Shown here: positions 14,727 through 24,333 of the stretch, piece by piece
Layout: each line of letters opens with the position of its first letter
How positions within the stretch are numbered: the stretch's first letter is position 1
Assembly: GCA_913778455.1 (NCBI GenBank)
Contig: CAJYVK010000373.1
Location: forward strand, 1-41,267
Length of the DNA: 41,267 bases
Direction: 5' to 3'
Origin: an uncultured Hymenobacter sp.
GTDB taxonomy: Bacteria; Bacteroidota; Bacteroidia; Cytophagales; Hymenobacteraceae
Translations under genes and position numbers: made by a program
The notes under the pieces: model-generated
The model's database searches: none
What the model was told of the DNA's origin: nothing
The model's input: the letters and a program-made list of their open reading frames with translations, nothing else

Positions 14727-17700
14727 TTAGTTGAAGATGTAACGGATACCCACCTGCGCCTGCCAGCGCGAGCCTAGGCCACCCACATCGGAGCGGAAGG
14801 TCTGCGTCAGCTTCGTGCCGGGCGAGGTAGTGCTGGGGCTCGTCAGGTAAGGGAAGGTGAAGTTGGGACGCCCCTGTGCATCGTAGCCCATGAAGGTAAG
14901 CGGGTTGGTAACGTTGGGGGTCTGGAAAGTACCCCAGTTGCGGTTCAGAAGGTTACCGATGTTGAAGATATCGATGCTGAGCTGCAAGGTGTTCCGGTTT
15001 TCGCCGATGTTCGTGAACAGGTCTTGCAGCACGCGCATGTCTACGCGGTGCTGCCAGGGGCGTACGGCACCGTTGCGCTCGGCATAAGCCCCGCGACGCT
15101 TGCTGAGGTAGCTGTCCTGGTTGATGTAGTTGTTGAGGTCTACCCACTGCTGAGCAGCCGTGTACGTGCCACCACCCTGAGCGGCCGAGAACGTGATGTC
15201 GCGCAGGGCGATTTCACTTTCGTTGCGCGGAACGTACATCAGGTCGTTGCCCGAGCCCCCCGAACCGTCACCGTTCACATCGCCGGCGTAGGTATAGGAA
15301 AAGCGGCCCGCTGGGGCACCTTCGTAGAACAGCGAGAGCGTGGTGCCGAGGTGGCCCAGGTATTCGCGGCGGTACGAGCCCGACGCAATAACGCGGTGCT
15401 GAACCAGGAAGTTGGAGTAGCTCAGTTCGTTGGCGTTGGGGTCGCCCGATACCGGGCGGTCGCGCCAGCTAGATTGCGCAATCGTTCCGCCGTCGTTGAC
15501 CGAGCGTGAGTCGGTATAGGTATAAGCTGCGCTGGCGTACAGGCCGTTACCAAATGACTTTTGCAGCTGGGCAGTCACGGAGTACGAGTAGCCTTTATTG
15601 GTGTTTTTCAGCAGGATAGCGTCCGTGATTACCGGGTTGGCCGCCGATACGCCACCCTGGCCGTTGTATATCCGGTTGTTGGCAATGAGGCTGGGCTGAT
15701 TATTTACCGAAGCAGTCGTGTAAAGACCGGCGTTGGAACCCGTCGTGTTTATCGCACCGAAGTTGTAGAAGATCGGACGAGTATCGGCCCCGACGGCCTG
15801 GCGGGTCGGCTGGGGCAGGTTTACGTTCTGAAAATACACTGCGTTCAGATCGCGGGTGTACATACCTTCTACCGTGGCTACCAAGCCGTTGCCGAGGTCT
15901 TTATCGATTGCCAAGTTAGAGCGCCATACCTGCGGGAACTGGAAGTCGCGGTCTACTACGGCCAGGTTGTACTGGGTATTGGCGGCGGCACCGCTGGGGC
16001 GGTAGGCATTTACGTTGGGGTCGAAGTAGTTGCCCGCAGCCGATACGGCGCTTCCGCTACGCGAGAACGAGCCAAACTGCACGCCGTTGTTGCCGGCTTG
16101 GTTGGAGAGGTATACGAAGGGCACGCGGCCGGTAAAAATACCCGAGCCACCGCGCACCTGCGTTTTACGGTCGTCGTTAACGTCCCAGTTGAAGCCGATG
16201 CGCGGCGAGAACAATACCGTGCGGGCAGGCAGCTTGTCGGTTTCGATCTTGACGCCGTCGCGGAAAGTCAGGTTTGCCGCGTTTGTGTTGCGGGTTATGT
16301 CTGAGTAGATAACGGGCAGGTCACCGCGCAGACCAATGGTAAATTTCAGATTGGAGCGCGGGCTCCACTCATCCTGTACGTACAGGCCGAACTGGGCGGC
16401 CTTGGTCACTGCGAAGGGGAACGAGCCGTCGGGCAGGGCCGAGTACGAAAGCTGGTAGCGCTGCGGATAAGCCAGGGTTGAGCCGGTCGGGTTGGCTACG
16501 GGCTGGCCGTTGGCATCGCGGGTGTAGCCAAATGGCGCGGCCGTGGTGCGGGCGGCGGCGTAGAAATCGTCGAGGCCGTTGAACGAGTAGTTGCCGTAGT
16601 AGTTGGGCGAGAAACCGTTGCTGAACTTGTACAGCTCGTTGTACGTGCCGACCGTCACGTTGTGCTTACCCAGAAAGGCCGTGAAGTTGTCGCCCAGCTG
16701 GTATACGTCCGAATTCAGAATGTTGAAGGCGGAGAACGGCTCGTAGCCGAAGGAGGTCAGGCTATTGGTAGCGCTGATGCCGCCGTTGGTAGCCGTGCGG
16801 GAAGTTGCGGTACCAATGTCAACCAGTGGAAACACGCCACCCGCCGGGCTCTCGCGGAAATCGCGGAAGGCCGAGTAGCCGGCCGTCAGGTTGTTGGAGT
16901 AGCGCCCAGCGCCGAGCGTGCTGTTCAACTCGGCAATCAGCGAGTTGAGGTTGTTGTTGATGGTATAGTAAGAGGAATAGAATGGCAAGCCAAACTGCGA
17001 CTGGGCCCGGCCGATATTCGACGGCCCGAGGGCGCCCGAGTTACTTGGCGTTACATCGCGGTACGACTTGAGGTAGTTGTACTTAATGTTGAAGCGGTGG
17101 TTGGCGCTGATGTTCCAGTCAATCTTGGCCGTAGCCTTGCGGCTGAACTGGCGCAGATTGTAATTTTCGTACGGGCCGGGGTTGTAGTTGTAGTTCGCAA
17201 TCAAGAAGTTGCTCAGAATATCCAGGTCGCGCGCCGAGGCGGCCGAGGTAGTCGAGTTACCGCCGGGAGCGGGCAGGCCGTCGCGGTTGGCCAGGTAGTT
17301 GCCCGTCGGCGGGTCGATGCGGTCTTCTTGCTCGCCGTTGATGAAGAAGAACAGCTTGTCTTTAATGATCGGCCCCCCAACGCGGAAACCGTAGTTTTTC
17401 AGGTTAAAGTTGGGATAGTCTTGCTGGAAGCTGCCTACTTTACTACCCACGAGATTCTGATTGCGGTAGAAGGTATATACCGAGCCGCTGAATTTGTTGG
17501 TCCCGCTGCGCGTCACGGCATTGATGCCAGCCCCGGTGAAGGAACCCTGGCGCACGTCGTAGGGGGCAATGCTCACCTGAATCTGGTCAATGGCATCGAG
17601 CGAGATGGGCTGGGCGTTGGCCTGGCCACCCACCGTCGACGACAGGCCGAAGGAGTTGTTGAAGATGGCCCCGTCGATGGTAATGTTGTTGAAGGCCGAG

Positions 17701-18230
17701 CTGCGGCCGCTGAAGCTCTGGCCATTTGCCTGCGGGGTAAGACGCGTAAAGTCGTCGAACGAGCGGTTGATGGTGGGCAGACGCTCAATCTGGGTGCGTT
17801 GTACCGTAGTAGCCGCGCCCGTGCGGTCGGCGTTGATAACCGGGTTCTGACGGCCAGTTACCGTTACCTCGGTCAGCTGCGTAGAGGCATCGCTGAGCTT
17901 CACGTCGAGGCGGAAATTTTCGGCCAGCGTCAGGTTGATGCCCGTGCGGTTGAAATCCTGGAAGCCTACGAAGGTGACCTTCACCGAGTACGGCCCGCCC
18001 ACCCGCATGTTCTGAATGTTGAAGCGGCCGTCGGCGTTGGTGGGGGCGACGTACTGCGTGTTGGTGGGCGTATGCACGGCAATGACCGTGGCCCCGGGCA
18101 GGGCCTGGCCCTTGCTATCGGCAATGGTACCGCTCATGGCGGCGGTGGTAGCCCCCTGGCTCCAGCCAAGCTGGGCCATCAGCAACAACAACGCCAACAC
18201 AAAAGCTTGTCGTAAAGATAACAACTTCAT
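14727..18230 (-). CDS. Oar-like TonB-dependent outer-membrane receptor (copy 2)
   Basis: A 1167-residue receptor with the same plan as copy 1: signal peptide 1-25 (FVLALLLLMAQLGWSQG), peptidase-regulatory domain 27-115 (SGTIADSKGQALPGATVIAV, FNIQNMRVGGPYSV), plug with AIDQIQVSIAPYDVRQGSF and AVTRSGTNKFSGSVYTFYR, a long barrel, and an aromatic-ending final strand VGIRYIFN. Many barrel motifs match copy 1 (QVRGGSGIFTGRVP, RVIASGSYRREYLGHL, YAERNGAVRPWQHRVDMR, QDSYLSKRRGAY). It has its own promoter and terminator, so it is not in an operon with copy 1. A dyad upstream of the promoter may be a regulator site. The substrate or ligand is not known. Confidence 0.9.
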   Translation of the reverse strand: MKLLSLRQAFVLALLLLMAQLGWSQGATTAAMSGTIADSKGQALPGATVIAVHTPTNTQYVAPTNADGRFNIQNMRVGGPYSVKVTFVGFQDFNRTGINLTLAENFRLDVKLSDASTQLTEVTVTGRQNPVINADRTGAATTVQRTQIERLPTINRSFDDFTRLTPQANGQSFSGRSSAFNNITIDGAIFNNSFGLSSTVGGQANAQPISLDAIDQIQVSIAPYDVRQGSFTGAGINAVTRSGTNKFSGSVYTFYRNQNLVGSKVGSFQQDYPNFNLKNYGFRVGGPIIKDKLFFFINGEQEDRIDPPTGNYLANRDGLPAPGGNSTTSAASARDLDILSNFLIANYNYNPGPYENYNLRQFSRKATAKIDWNISANHRFNIKYNYLKSYRDVTPSNSGALGPSNIGRAQSQFGLPFYSSYYTINNNLNSLIAELNSTLGAGRYSNNLTAGYSAFRDFRESPAGGVFPLVDIGTATSRTATNGGISATNSLTSFGYEPFSAFNILNSDVYQLGDNFTAFLGKHNVTVGTYNELYKFSNGFSPNYYGNYSFNGLDDFYAAARTTAAPFGYTRDANGQPVANPTGSTLAYPQRYQLSYSALPDGSFPFAVTKAAQFGLYVQDEWSPRSNLKFTIGLRGDLPVIYSDITRNTNAANLTFRDGVKIETDKLPARTVLFSPRIGFNWDVNDDRKTQVRGGSGIFTGRVPFVYLSNQAGNNGVQFGSFSRSGSAVSAAGNYFDPNVNAYRPSGAAANTQYNLAVVDRDFQFPQVWRSNLAIDKDLGNGLVATVEGMYTRDLNAVYFQNVNLPQPTRQAVGADTRPIFYNFGAINTTGSNAGLYTTASVNNQPSLIANNRIYNGQGGVSAANPVITDAILLKNTNKGYSYSVTAQLQKSFGNGLYASAAYTYTDSRSVNDGGTIAQSSWRDRPVSGDPNANELSYSNFLVQHRVIASGSYRREYLGHLGTTLSLFYEGAPAGRFSYTYAGDVNGDGSGGSGNDLMYVPRNESEIALRDITFSAAQGGGTYTAAQQWVDLNNYINQDSYLSKRRGAYAERNGAVRPWQHRVDMRVLQDLFTNIGENRNTLQLSIDIFNIGNLLNRNWGTFQTPNVTNPLTFMGYDAQGRPNFTFPYLTSPSTTSPGTKLTQTFRSDVGGLGSRWQAQVGIRYIFN

Positions 18231-18273
18231 AAAGGGAAGAAAAAGTGAGAAAAAAGCGCAGTGGGTGGACGTA

Positions 18274-18281
18274 CAAAGGTA
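18274..18281 (-). promoter_or_regulatory. Promoter -7 box of receptor copy 2
   Basis: TACCTTTG on minus, 44 nt before the ATG at 18230. Confidence 0.55.
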
Positions 18282-18299
18282 CCGCCACTGCGCTGCTTC

Positions 18300-18320
18300 T
18301 TAACATGAAGCCAATGTTAA
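18300..18320. promoter_or_regulatory. Possible operator dyad before receptor copy 2
   Basis: A 7-bp perfect inverted repeat TTAACAT (18300-18306) and ATGTTAA (18314-18320) with a 7-nt spacer. It lies 19-39 bp upstream of the -7 box, covering the expected -33 position, where a repressor or activator could act. A second small palindrome AACATGTT follows at about 18322-18329. Confidence 0.4.
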
Positions 18321-18375
18321 GAACATGTTTTCTAACTGATTATCAACCCAGTTTCTTTATCAAAAATTCATGTAC

Positions 18376-19059
18376 CTACCGCAAATGCGGCCGCACCGCC
18401 CGAATGAAACGGCTCAGGTAATAATCGGCTTCGAAGCTATTCTCAATGACACCCAGCGAAGTAGAGGCGTGAATGAACTCTACCCCCTCGGCATCGACCA
18501 CCGTTACCATGCCCACATGGGTGATGATCTGCGAGCCGGGCGAGGCCCCAAAGAAAAGAAAGTCACCGGGGCGCAGTTCCGTGGGCTTGATGGGGTCGCC
18601 CCAGGCGGCCTGCTCGTTGCTGGAACGCGGGATATCGACGCCCGCATCGGCAAAAGACAATTGCAGCAGCGCCGAGCAGTCCATGCCCAGGCGCGTGGTG
18701 CCACCAAATAAATAAGGCGTCCCCTGGTAGCTACGGGCATTTTCGATCACGCTGGCCAGCACGCCGGTAGCGTTGCCCATGCGGGCGGGCCGCTTGATTA
18801 CGGTTTTGGTCGTCATGGCCTCGCCGCTGGGGCTGGGGGTGGTAGCCTTCACCTTGGTCTTGACGGTACCGGGGCGGGTAGCCACGCGCTGGCCCTGCTT
18901 GAGGCGCACCATATCGCGGGCCGAGTAATAGCGGCCGTTGTGTTGGTTGAGCTTGCGCTGGCAACTGCTGACCAGCAGCAACCCCACCAGCAGCAGGCTG
19001 TAATAGCTTTTCCAATCTTGGCGACCCGCCGGGCGGCGTAGCGCATTTTGCGCTTTCAT
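18376..19059 (-). CDS. NlpC/P60 (C40) cell-wall peptidase lipoprotein
   Basis: A secreted cysteine peptidase that cuts peptide stems of peptidoglycan, anchored as a lipoprotein. The N-terminus has a charged start, hydrophobic YYSLLLVGLLLV and lipobox VSSC. A Lys/Arg/Thr-rich linker follows. The C40 domain starts near ENARSYQGTPYLFGGT and holds the catalytic Cys in LGMDCSALLQ, the first His in ITHVGMVTVV and the second in FIHASTSLG, in the right order and spacing. I use ATG 19059 (227 residues), giving a 33-residue signal peptide; ATG 19092 (238 residues) is also possible. It is divergent from the GlcD-like gene, sharing an 80-bp promoter region. Confidence 0.9.
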   Translation of the reverse strand: MKAQNALRRPAGRQDWKSYYSLLLVGLLLVSSCQRKLNQHNGRYYSARDMVRLKQGQRVATRPGTVKTKVKATTPSPSGEAMTTKTVIKRPARMGNATGVLASVIENARSYQGTPYLFGGTTRLGMDCSALLQLSFADAGVDIPRSSNEQAAWGDPIKPTELRPGDFLFFGASPGSQIITHVGMVTVVDAEGVEFIHASTSLGVIENSFEADYYLSRFIRAVRPHLR

Positions 19060-19098
19060 CAGCGGCCGTACCTTCGTTTTCTCACTCTGCATTACCGG

Positions 19099-19111
19099 CA
19101 AATATACTTTG
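19099..19111. promoter_or_regulatory. Back-to-back promoter boxes for the NlpC/P60 and GlcD-like genes
   Basis: The minus strand reads TATATTTG (19106-19099), an exact TAnnTTTG box for the NlpC/P60 gene. The plus strand reads TATACTTTG (19103-19111), one base off the ideal spacing, for the GlcD-like gene at 19139. The two boxes overlap head to head in the partly symmetric CAAATATACTTTG. Confidence 0.45.
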
Positions 19112-19138
19112 GTGGCTTGCGGCTACCCTTTTCAACTT

Positions 19139-20548
<1,410 letters not shown>

Positions 20549-20550
20549 CG

Positions 20551-20901
20551 ATGGCCGCAGCCGTTAATTACCACAACCGCAAGTTCCGGTCGGTTAGCTC
20601 CAGCGCGAATGGGGAGGTCGGGGAGGAAACTATCTTTCATTACCAGCAAACCGATGAAATAGTAACTGCCAGCTACGCGGGCGGCAATATCCGGCACGGA
20701 ATGCTGCTCGCCCGGGCCGACTCCTGTGGCCACTTAGATATGCGCTATCAGCAGCTCAACCAACACGGCACTTTGATGACCGGCACCTGCCAAACCGTGC
20801 CCGAAGTGCTGCCCGACGGCCGCCTGCGCCTGCACGAAACCTGGCGGTGGACCAGCGGCGACTTTTCGCACGGGGAGTCGGTAGTCGAAGAAATCCTGTA
20901 A
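20551..20901 (+). CDS. Small conserved protein of the family often labelled 'n-acetylglutamate synthase'
   Basis: A 116-residue protein with a compact all-beta look: YHNRKFRSVSSSANGEVGEETIF at the start, then VTASYAGGNIRHGMLLA, GHLDMRYQQLN and RLRLHETWRWTSGDFSHGESVVEE. I recognise this pattern from Bacteroidota proteins that databases label as n-acetylglutamate synthase, but it has no acetyltransferase motif, so I do not accept the name. Its start is 2 bp after the stop of the GlcD-like gene, so it is in that operon and may act with it. It is likely cytosolic (no signal peptide). A long perfect hairpin follows. Confidence 0.75.
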   Translation: MAAAVNYHNRKFRSVSSSANGEVGEETIFHYQQTDEIVTASYAGGNIRHGMLLARADSCGHLDMRYQQLNQHGTLMTGTCQTVPEVLPDGRLRLHETWRWTSGDFSHGESVVEEIL

Positions 20902-20914
20902 TTTCTGACCCACC

Positions 20915-20980
20915 AACCGTTAGAGGCTGCTGCCGGGTCGCGCCAACGTGAGCGCGACCCGGCAGCAGCCTCTAACGGTT
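20915..20980. terminator. 29-bp perfect palindrome between convergent genes, likely bidirectional terminator
   Basis: Arms 20915-20943 and 20952-20980 are perfectly complementary over 29 bp with an 8-nt loop. It fills the gap between the convergent small gene (ends 20901) and amidase gene (ends 20986). There is no long T-run, so it is either a strong terminator hairpin or a mobile palindromic repeat that settled there. Confidence 0.75.
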
Positions 20981-20985
20981 AAAGC

Positions 20986-22620
20986 CTACCCTACTACCGC
21001 CTGGAAAGTCGGCGCCTGGCGGTGCTTGGTAGCTTGCTCGTAGGCGTAACCCAAGCCTAGAATTTCGGCTTCCTGGTACGGCCCGCCCACGAAGGAAATA
21101 CCTACTGGTAGGCCGTGCACGCTCCCCATCGGCACGGTGAGGTGGGGGTAGCCGGCCATCGCGGCGGCGCTGGAATAGCCGGGGCCGGTATCGTACTCTC
21201 CATTCACGAGGTCGATGCAGGCGGCGGGGCCGGTGGTAATGGCCACGATGGCGGCCAGCCCGCCGTCGGTTTTCAGGGCGGCGTCGAGGGCCTGGCGGGC
21301 GGTATCCACCACTTTACGCAAGGCCGTTTTGTATTTCTCGCTGGTCAGCCCGTCGGTTTTTTCGGCCATCTCCAAAATTTCTTGCTGGAAGAACGGCATG
21401 GCCCGCGTGGCGTTGGCCTTATTGAAGGCGATAACGTCGGCCAGGTTTTTCACGGGGGCCTTTGTACCAGCCAGGTACTTGTTCACACCATCCTTGAACT
21501 CGTAGAGCAGCACGTCGAACTCGGCATCGCCAATGGGCTGGGTGGGCGTGCGCACGTCAACTTCGACCACCGTAGCACCCTGGGCTTTGAGGTCGGCCAC
21601 GGCCCGGCGCAGCAGCTCGCCGCCGGGCGTTTGGCTGGCCAGGTGGCTTTTTTCGACGCCCAGCCGCTGGCCTTTCAAGGCAGCGGGGCGCAGCAGGCGA
21701 GTGTAGTCGGCGACTTTCACGGGGTTATTAGGCGAGGTGGTAACGGCATCGGCCGGGTCGGGGCCAGCCAGCGCCCCCAGCAGCAGGGCTGCGTCGCGCA
21801 CGCAGCGGGCCATCGGGCCAGCCGTGTCCTGGGTGGCCGAAATGGGGATGATACCGGTGCGACTCACCAAGCCCACCGTCGGCTTGAGGCCCACGAGCCC
21901 GTTGACCGAGGACGGCGATACGATGGAGCCGTTGGTTTCGGTGCCCACGGCCACGGCGCACAGGCTGGCTGCCACGGCCGCGCCTGAGCCGGCGCTGCTA
22001 CCACTGGGCGTACGGTCGAGCACGTAGGGATTATGCGTTTGGCCGCCCCGGCTGCTCCAGCCGCTGGCCGAGTGCGTAGAGCGGAAATTGGCCCACTCGC
22101 TCAGATTCGTTTTACCCAGGATAACGGCCCCGGCCGCCCGCAATTGCTTGACCACGAAGGCGTCCTGGGCGGCGCGGTGCCCATCCAGGGCCAATGCGCC
22201 GGCAGTGGTCTGCAGTTGGTCGCCGGTGTCGATATTATCCTTGATGAGCACCGGAATGCCGTGCAGCGGGCCGCGCAGCTTGCCGGCTTTCCGCTCCTTG
22301 TCGAGGGCATCGGCCAGGCTCAAGGCAGCGGGATTGAGCTCAATAACTGCATTCAGCCGCGGGCCAGCCTTGTCGATGGCCGCAATGCGGGCCAGGTATT
22401 GCTGACACAGGGTGCGGCTGGTGGCCTTGCCGCTTTGCAGCTGCGCTTGCAGGTCGCTTATTGTCAGCTCGCTGAGGGCAAACGGCAGGCTATCGGCCGG
22501 TAAGCAACTCGCTGTCGGGGCTGCCGGCCCAGTGGCCGGGATAGCGCTGGCAGTGATGGGTAGCAGGGCCGCAGCCGCGGCGGCCTGCGTGCTTTGCTGA
22601 AGAAACTGACGGCGTTGCAT
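20986..22620 (-). CDS. Amidase (amidase signature family) with Tat signal
   Basis: A 544-residue exported hydrolase of amide bonds. The N-terminus QRRQFLQQ followed by an Ala-rich hydrophobic stretch and ASA is a twin-arginine (Tat) signal peptide, with cleavage about residue 26. The amidase signature domain covers about 60-530. The catalytic triad is visible: K127 in PVLIKDNID, cis-Ser S208 in [15 protein letters not shown], and nucleophile S232 in [11 protein letters not shown]. It lacks the GatB/GatC neighbours that mark GatA, and the Tat signal fits a periplasmic amidase. The substrate is unknown. The nearest gene is divergent, 172 bp away. Confidence 0.92.
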   Translation of the reverse strand: MQRRQFLQQSTQAAAAAALLPITASAIPATGPAAPTASCLPADSLPFALSELTISDLQAQLQSGKATSRTLCQQYLARIAAIDKAGPRLNAVIELNPAALSLADALDKERKAGKLRGPLHGIPVLIKDNIDTGDQLQTTAGALALDGHRAAQDAFVVKQLRAAGAVILGKTNLSEWANFRSTHSASGWSSRGGQTHNPYVLDRTPSGSSAGSGAAVAASLCAVAVGTETNGSIVSPSSVNGLVGLKPTVGLVSRTGIIPISATQDTAGPMARCVRDAALLLGALAGPDPADAVTTSPNNPVKVADYTRLLRPAALKGQRLGVEKSHLASQTPGGELLRRAVADLKAQGATVVEVDVRTPTQPIGDAEFDVLLYEFKDGVNKYLAGTKAPVKNLADVIAFNKANATRAMPFFQQEILEMAEKTDGLTSEKYKTALRKVVDTARQALDAALKTDGGLAAIVAITTGPAACIDLVNGEYDTGPGYSSAAAMAGYPHLTVPMGSVHGLPVGISFVGGPYQEAEILGLGYAYEQATKHRQAPTFQAVVG

Positions 22621-22792
22621 GAAAAAGGAATAAGGAAATAAGTAGAAGGCGTAAACCTAAAGTCGTTACGAGCGGGCGCGGGCTGCTTGGGCGGCTAGTC
22701 GCGCTCCCGCCCCGACCGGGCAGAACACCGGTCGCGCCGGGGCGTATAGCCAGCTAATTACCCACCGATTATCCCACCTTCAGCCTGTTGCC
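22621..22792. other. 172-bp divergent intergenic region
   Basis: It lies between the amidase and the disordered-protein gene. It contains a GC-rich stretch with short partly self-complementary segments (CGACCGG at about 22715 and CCGGTCG near 22731) but no clean terminator or TAnnTTTG box. Confidence 0.4.
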
Positions 22793-24325
22793 ATGTCTAA
22801 CCCCCACGACGAGCTCACCCTCAACAACCAGCCCAACGAAATTGCCGGCAATCGTCCGCCGCAGCCCGCCGCCGACACGACGAAGCTGAGTGCCGACGCC
22901 CACAACACCAACGCCAACAGCTCCCTGCAACCCGCCACCCCCGCCATGCAGTCGGGCGAAGCTACCCGCCCGCCATCCAGCACGGAGCTGGCCGACAGCG
23001 AGATGGAAGCTGGCAAAGGGGCTGTGGAAGACGGTGGCCACCAGGAAAACCGCGAAGCCAACCCCGGTAGCGTGCAGCCGACCGCCAGCCGCCCCGGCCA
23101 AAGCCTGCACGAGCTGGCCAGCAAGCCGAACTCGGCCACTTTCAGCCCGGTAGGTCACGCCACGCCCCCACCTGCCAGCAGTGAGCTGGCCGACAGCGAG
23201 ATGGCCGCCGGCCACGGCGCCGTGGAAGAGGGCGGGCACCAGGAAAACCGCGAAGCCCGCCCCGCCGACCTAACCGGCATTCCGGCCCAAGCCAAGCAGC
23301 CCAACGTGTACGGTGGCAACTTCGGCAACGACGTGCAGGGCAGCCTGCACGACCGCAACCGGGCCAGCAACCAGCAGGCCGACCCCAACCGGGGCGAGTT
23401 TGGCACGCAGGGTACGCTGGGCGGCACCCACGGTGGATTCGGCAATCAGTACCGCGAAATTGATACCGCCGCCGAGCACCCCGCCGCCGAGGCTACCGAG
23501 GAAAAATACTACGGTCAGGGAGCTTCGGAGCCCGGCCCGCAGCACAATGCCTACCGCGCCTACGACGGCCGCGACCAGCGTCCCGAGCAGCAGGGCCACG
23601 CCGTACGCGACACCCCCGCGCCGCCGACCATGAGCTTCGACGACAACGTGGCCGACCGCCAAACCGACGGCCGGGGCAACGTGCAGGACAACCGCAACCT
23701 ACCCGACAAAACGGGCGAAACGGCCGCCTTTCAGAATGATAACGGGGCCCCCACGGTAGGCTCGGCCTACGCCGCCGACTACGGCCACACCTCGGGTGCC
23801 AGCCTGCCGGCCGATGCAGTCGATAATCACCTGCCGATGGGACCCAACGGCCACGGTGAGCTGGAAGATGCGCGCTCCTCGCGGGGCGGCTACGACAACC
23901 AGGGCAGCCAGGGTGGCCGCAGCCGCGACCAGCAACCCGGCGGCCACGCGCCGGCCGGCCAGGATGCTCCCGCCCCCGTCGATGCGCCCAACGCCCCCCA
24001 AACGCCTGGCTATGGCTACGGCCACGAGCGTAGCGAGGCCGCCCGCCCCGGCAATCCCGACACCGGCGACTCCCGCAGCGGCTTCGGCCCGGGCGGCTCC
24101 AAGCAGGGCGATGCCAGCCAGGGCTACGGCTCCAAAGGTGGCTCCTACGACGACCAGAATCCCGGTGCCCGCGGCCCCGAGTACGATAGCTTCACCCAGC
24201 AAGACAAGGCCCAGAACTACGGCCAGCAAAACCGCGATAATTTCCGCCCCGAAGACGGCGACAAGCCCGCCGAGGGCGACTACGGCCCCGAACCCCGCCG
24301 CAACGCCGGCCGCGACGAGCAATAG
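22793..24325 (+). CDS. Large hydrophilic, intrinsically disordered protein with an internal duplication
   Basis: A 510-residue protein with no signal peptide, no hydrophobic segment and no Cys. It is rich in Gly, Asn, Gln, Asp, Glu, Pro and Ala, and so is likely unfolded in solution. One unit is duplicated: residues 64-90 and 130-156 both carry ELADSEM, then AVE-x-GGHQENREA, 66 residues apart. The C-terminal half is rich in short YG/GYG/YD patches (YGYGHERSEA, QGYGSKGGSYDDQNPG). The composition resembles hydrophilins/LEA-like desiccation proteins, but no LEA 11-mer or other known domain is seen. It may act in stress protection, inferred from composition only. Codon use and GC look like neighbouring genes. 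The gene ends 9 bp before a heptamer repeat element. Confidence 0.75.
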   Translation: MSNPHDELTLNNQPNEIAGNRPPQPAADTTKLSADAHNTNANSSLQPATPAMQSGEATRPPSSTELADSEMEAGKGAVEDGGHQENREANPGSVQPTASRPGQSLHELASKPNSATFSPVGHATPPPASSELADSEMAAGHGAVEEGGHQENREARPADLTGIPAQAKQPNVYGGNFGNDVQGSLHDRNRASNQQADPNRGEFGTQGTLGGTHGGFGNQYREIDTAAEHPAAEATEEKYYGQGASEPGPQHNAYRAYDGRDQRPEQQGHAVRDTPAPPTMSFDDNVADRQTDGRGNVQDNRNLPDKTGETAAFQNDNGAPTVGSAYAADYGHTSGASLPADAVDNHLPMGPNGHGELEDARSSRGGYDNQGSQGGRSRDQQPGGHAPAGQDAPAPVDAPNAPQTPGYGYGHERSEAARPGNPDTGDSRSGFGPGGSKQGDASQGYGSKGGSYDDQNPGARGPEYDSFTQQDKAQNYGQQNRDNFRPEDGDKPAEGDYGPEPRRNAGRDEQ

Positions 24326-24333
24326 CTGTTTTT

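Noticed and set aside
16662..18215. 517-residue open frame on plus
   Set aside because: Antisense shadow of the second TonB receptor gene; no domain or start context.
10949..18230. SusC/SusD glycan-uptake system
   Set aside because: There is no SusD lipoprotein gene, and the receptors have Oar-type plug signatures.
20551..20901. N-acetylglutamate synthase
   Set aside because: The family carries that label in databases, but no acetyltransferase motif is visible and the length is too short.
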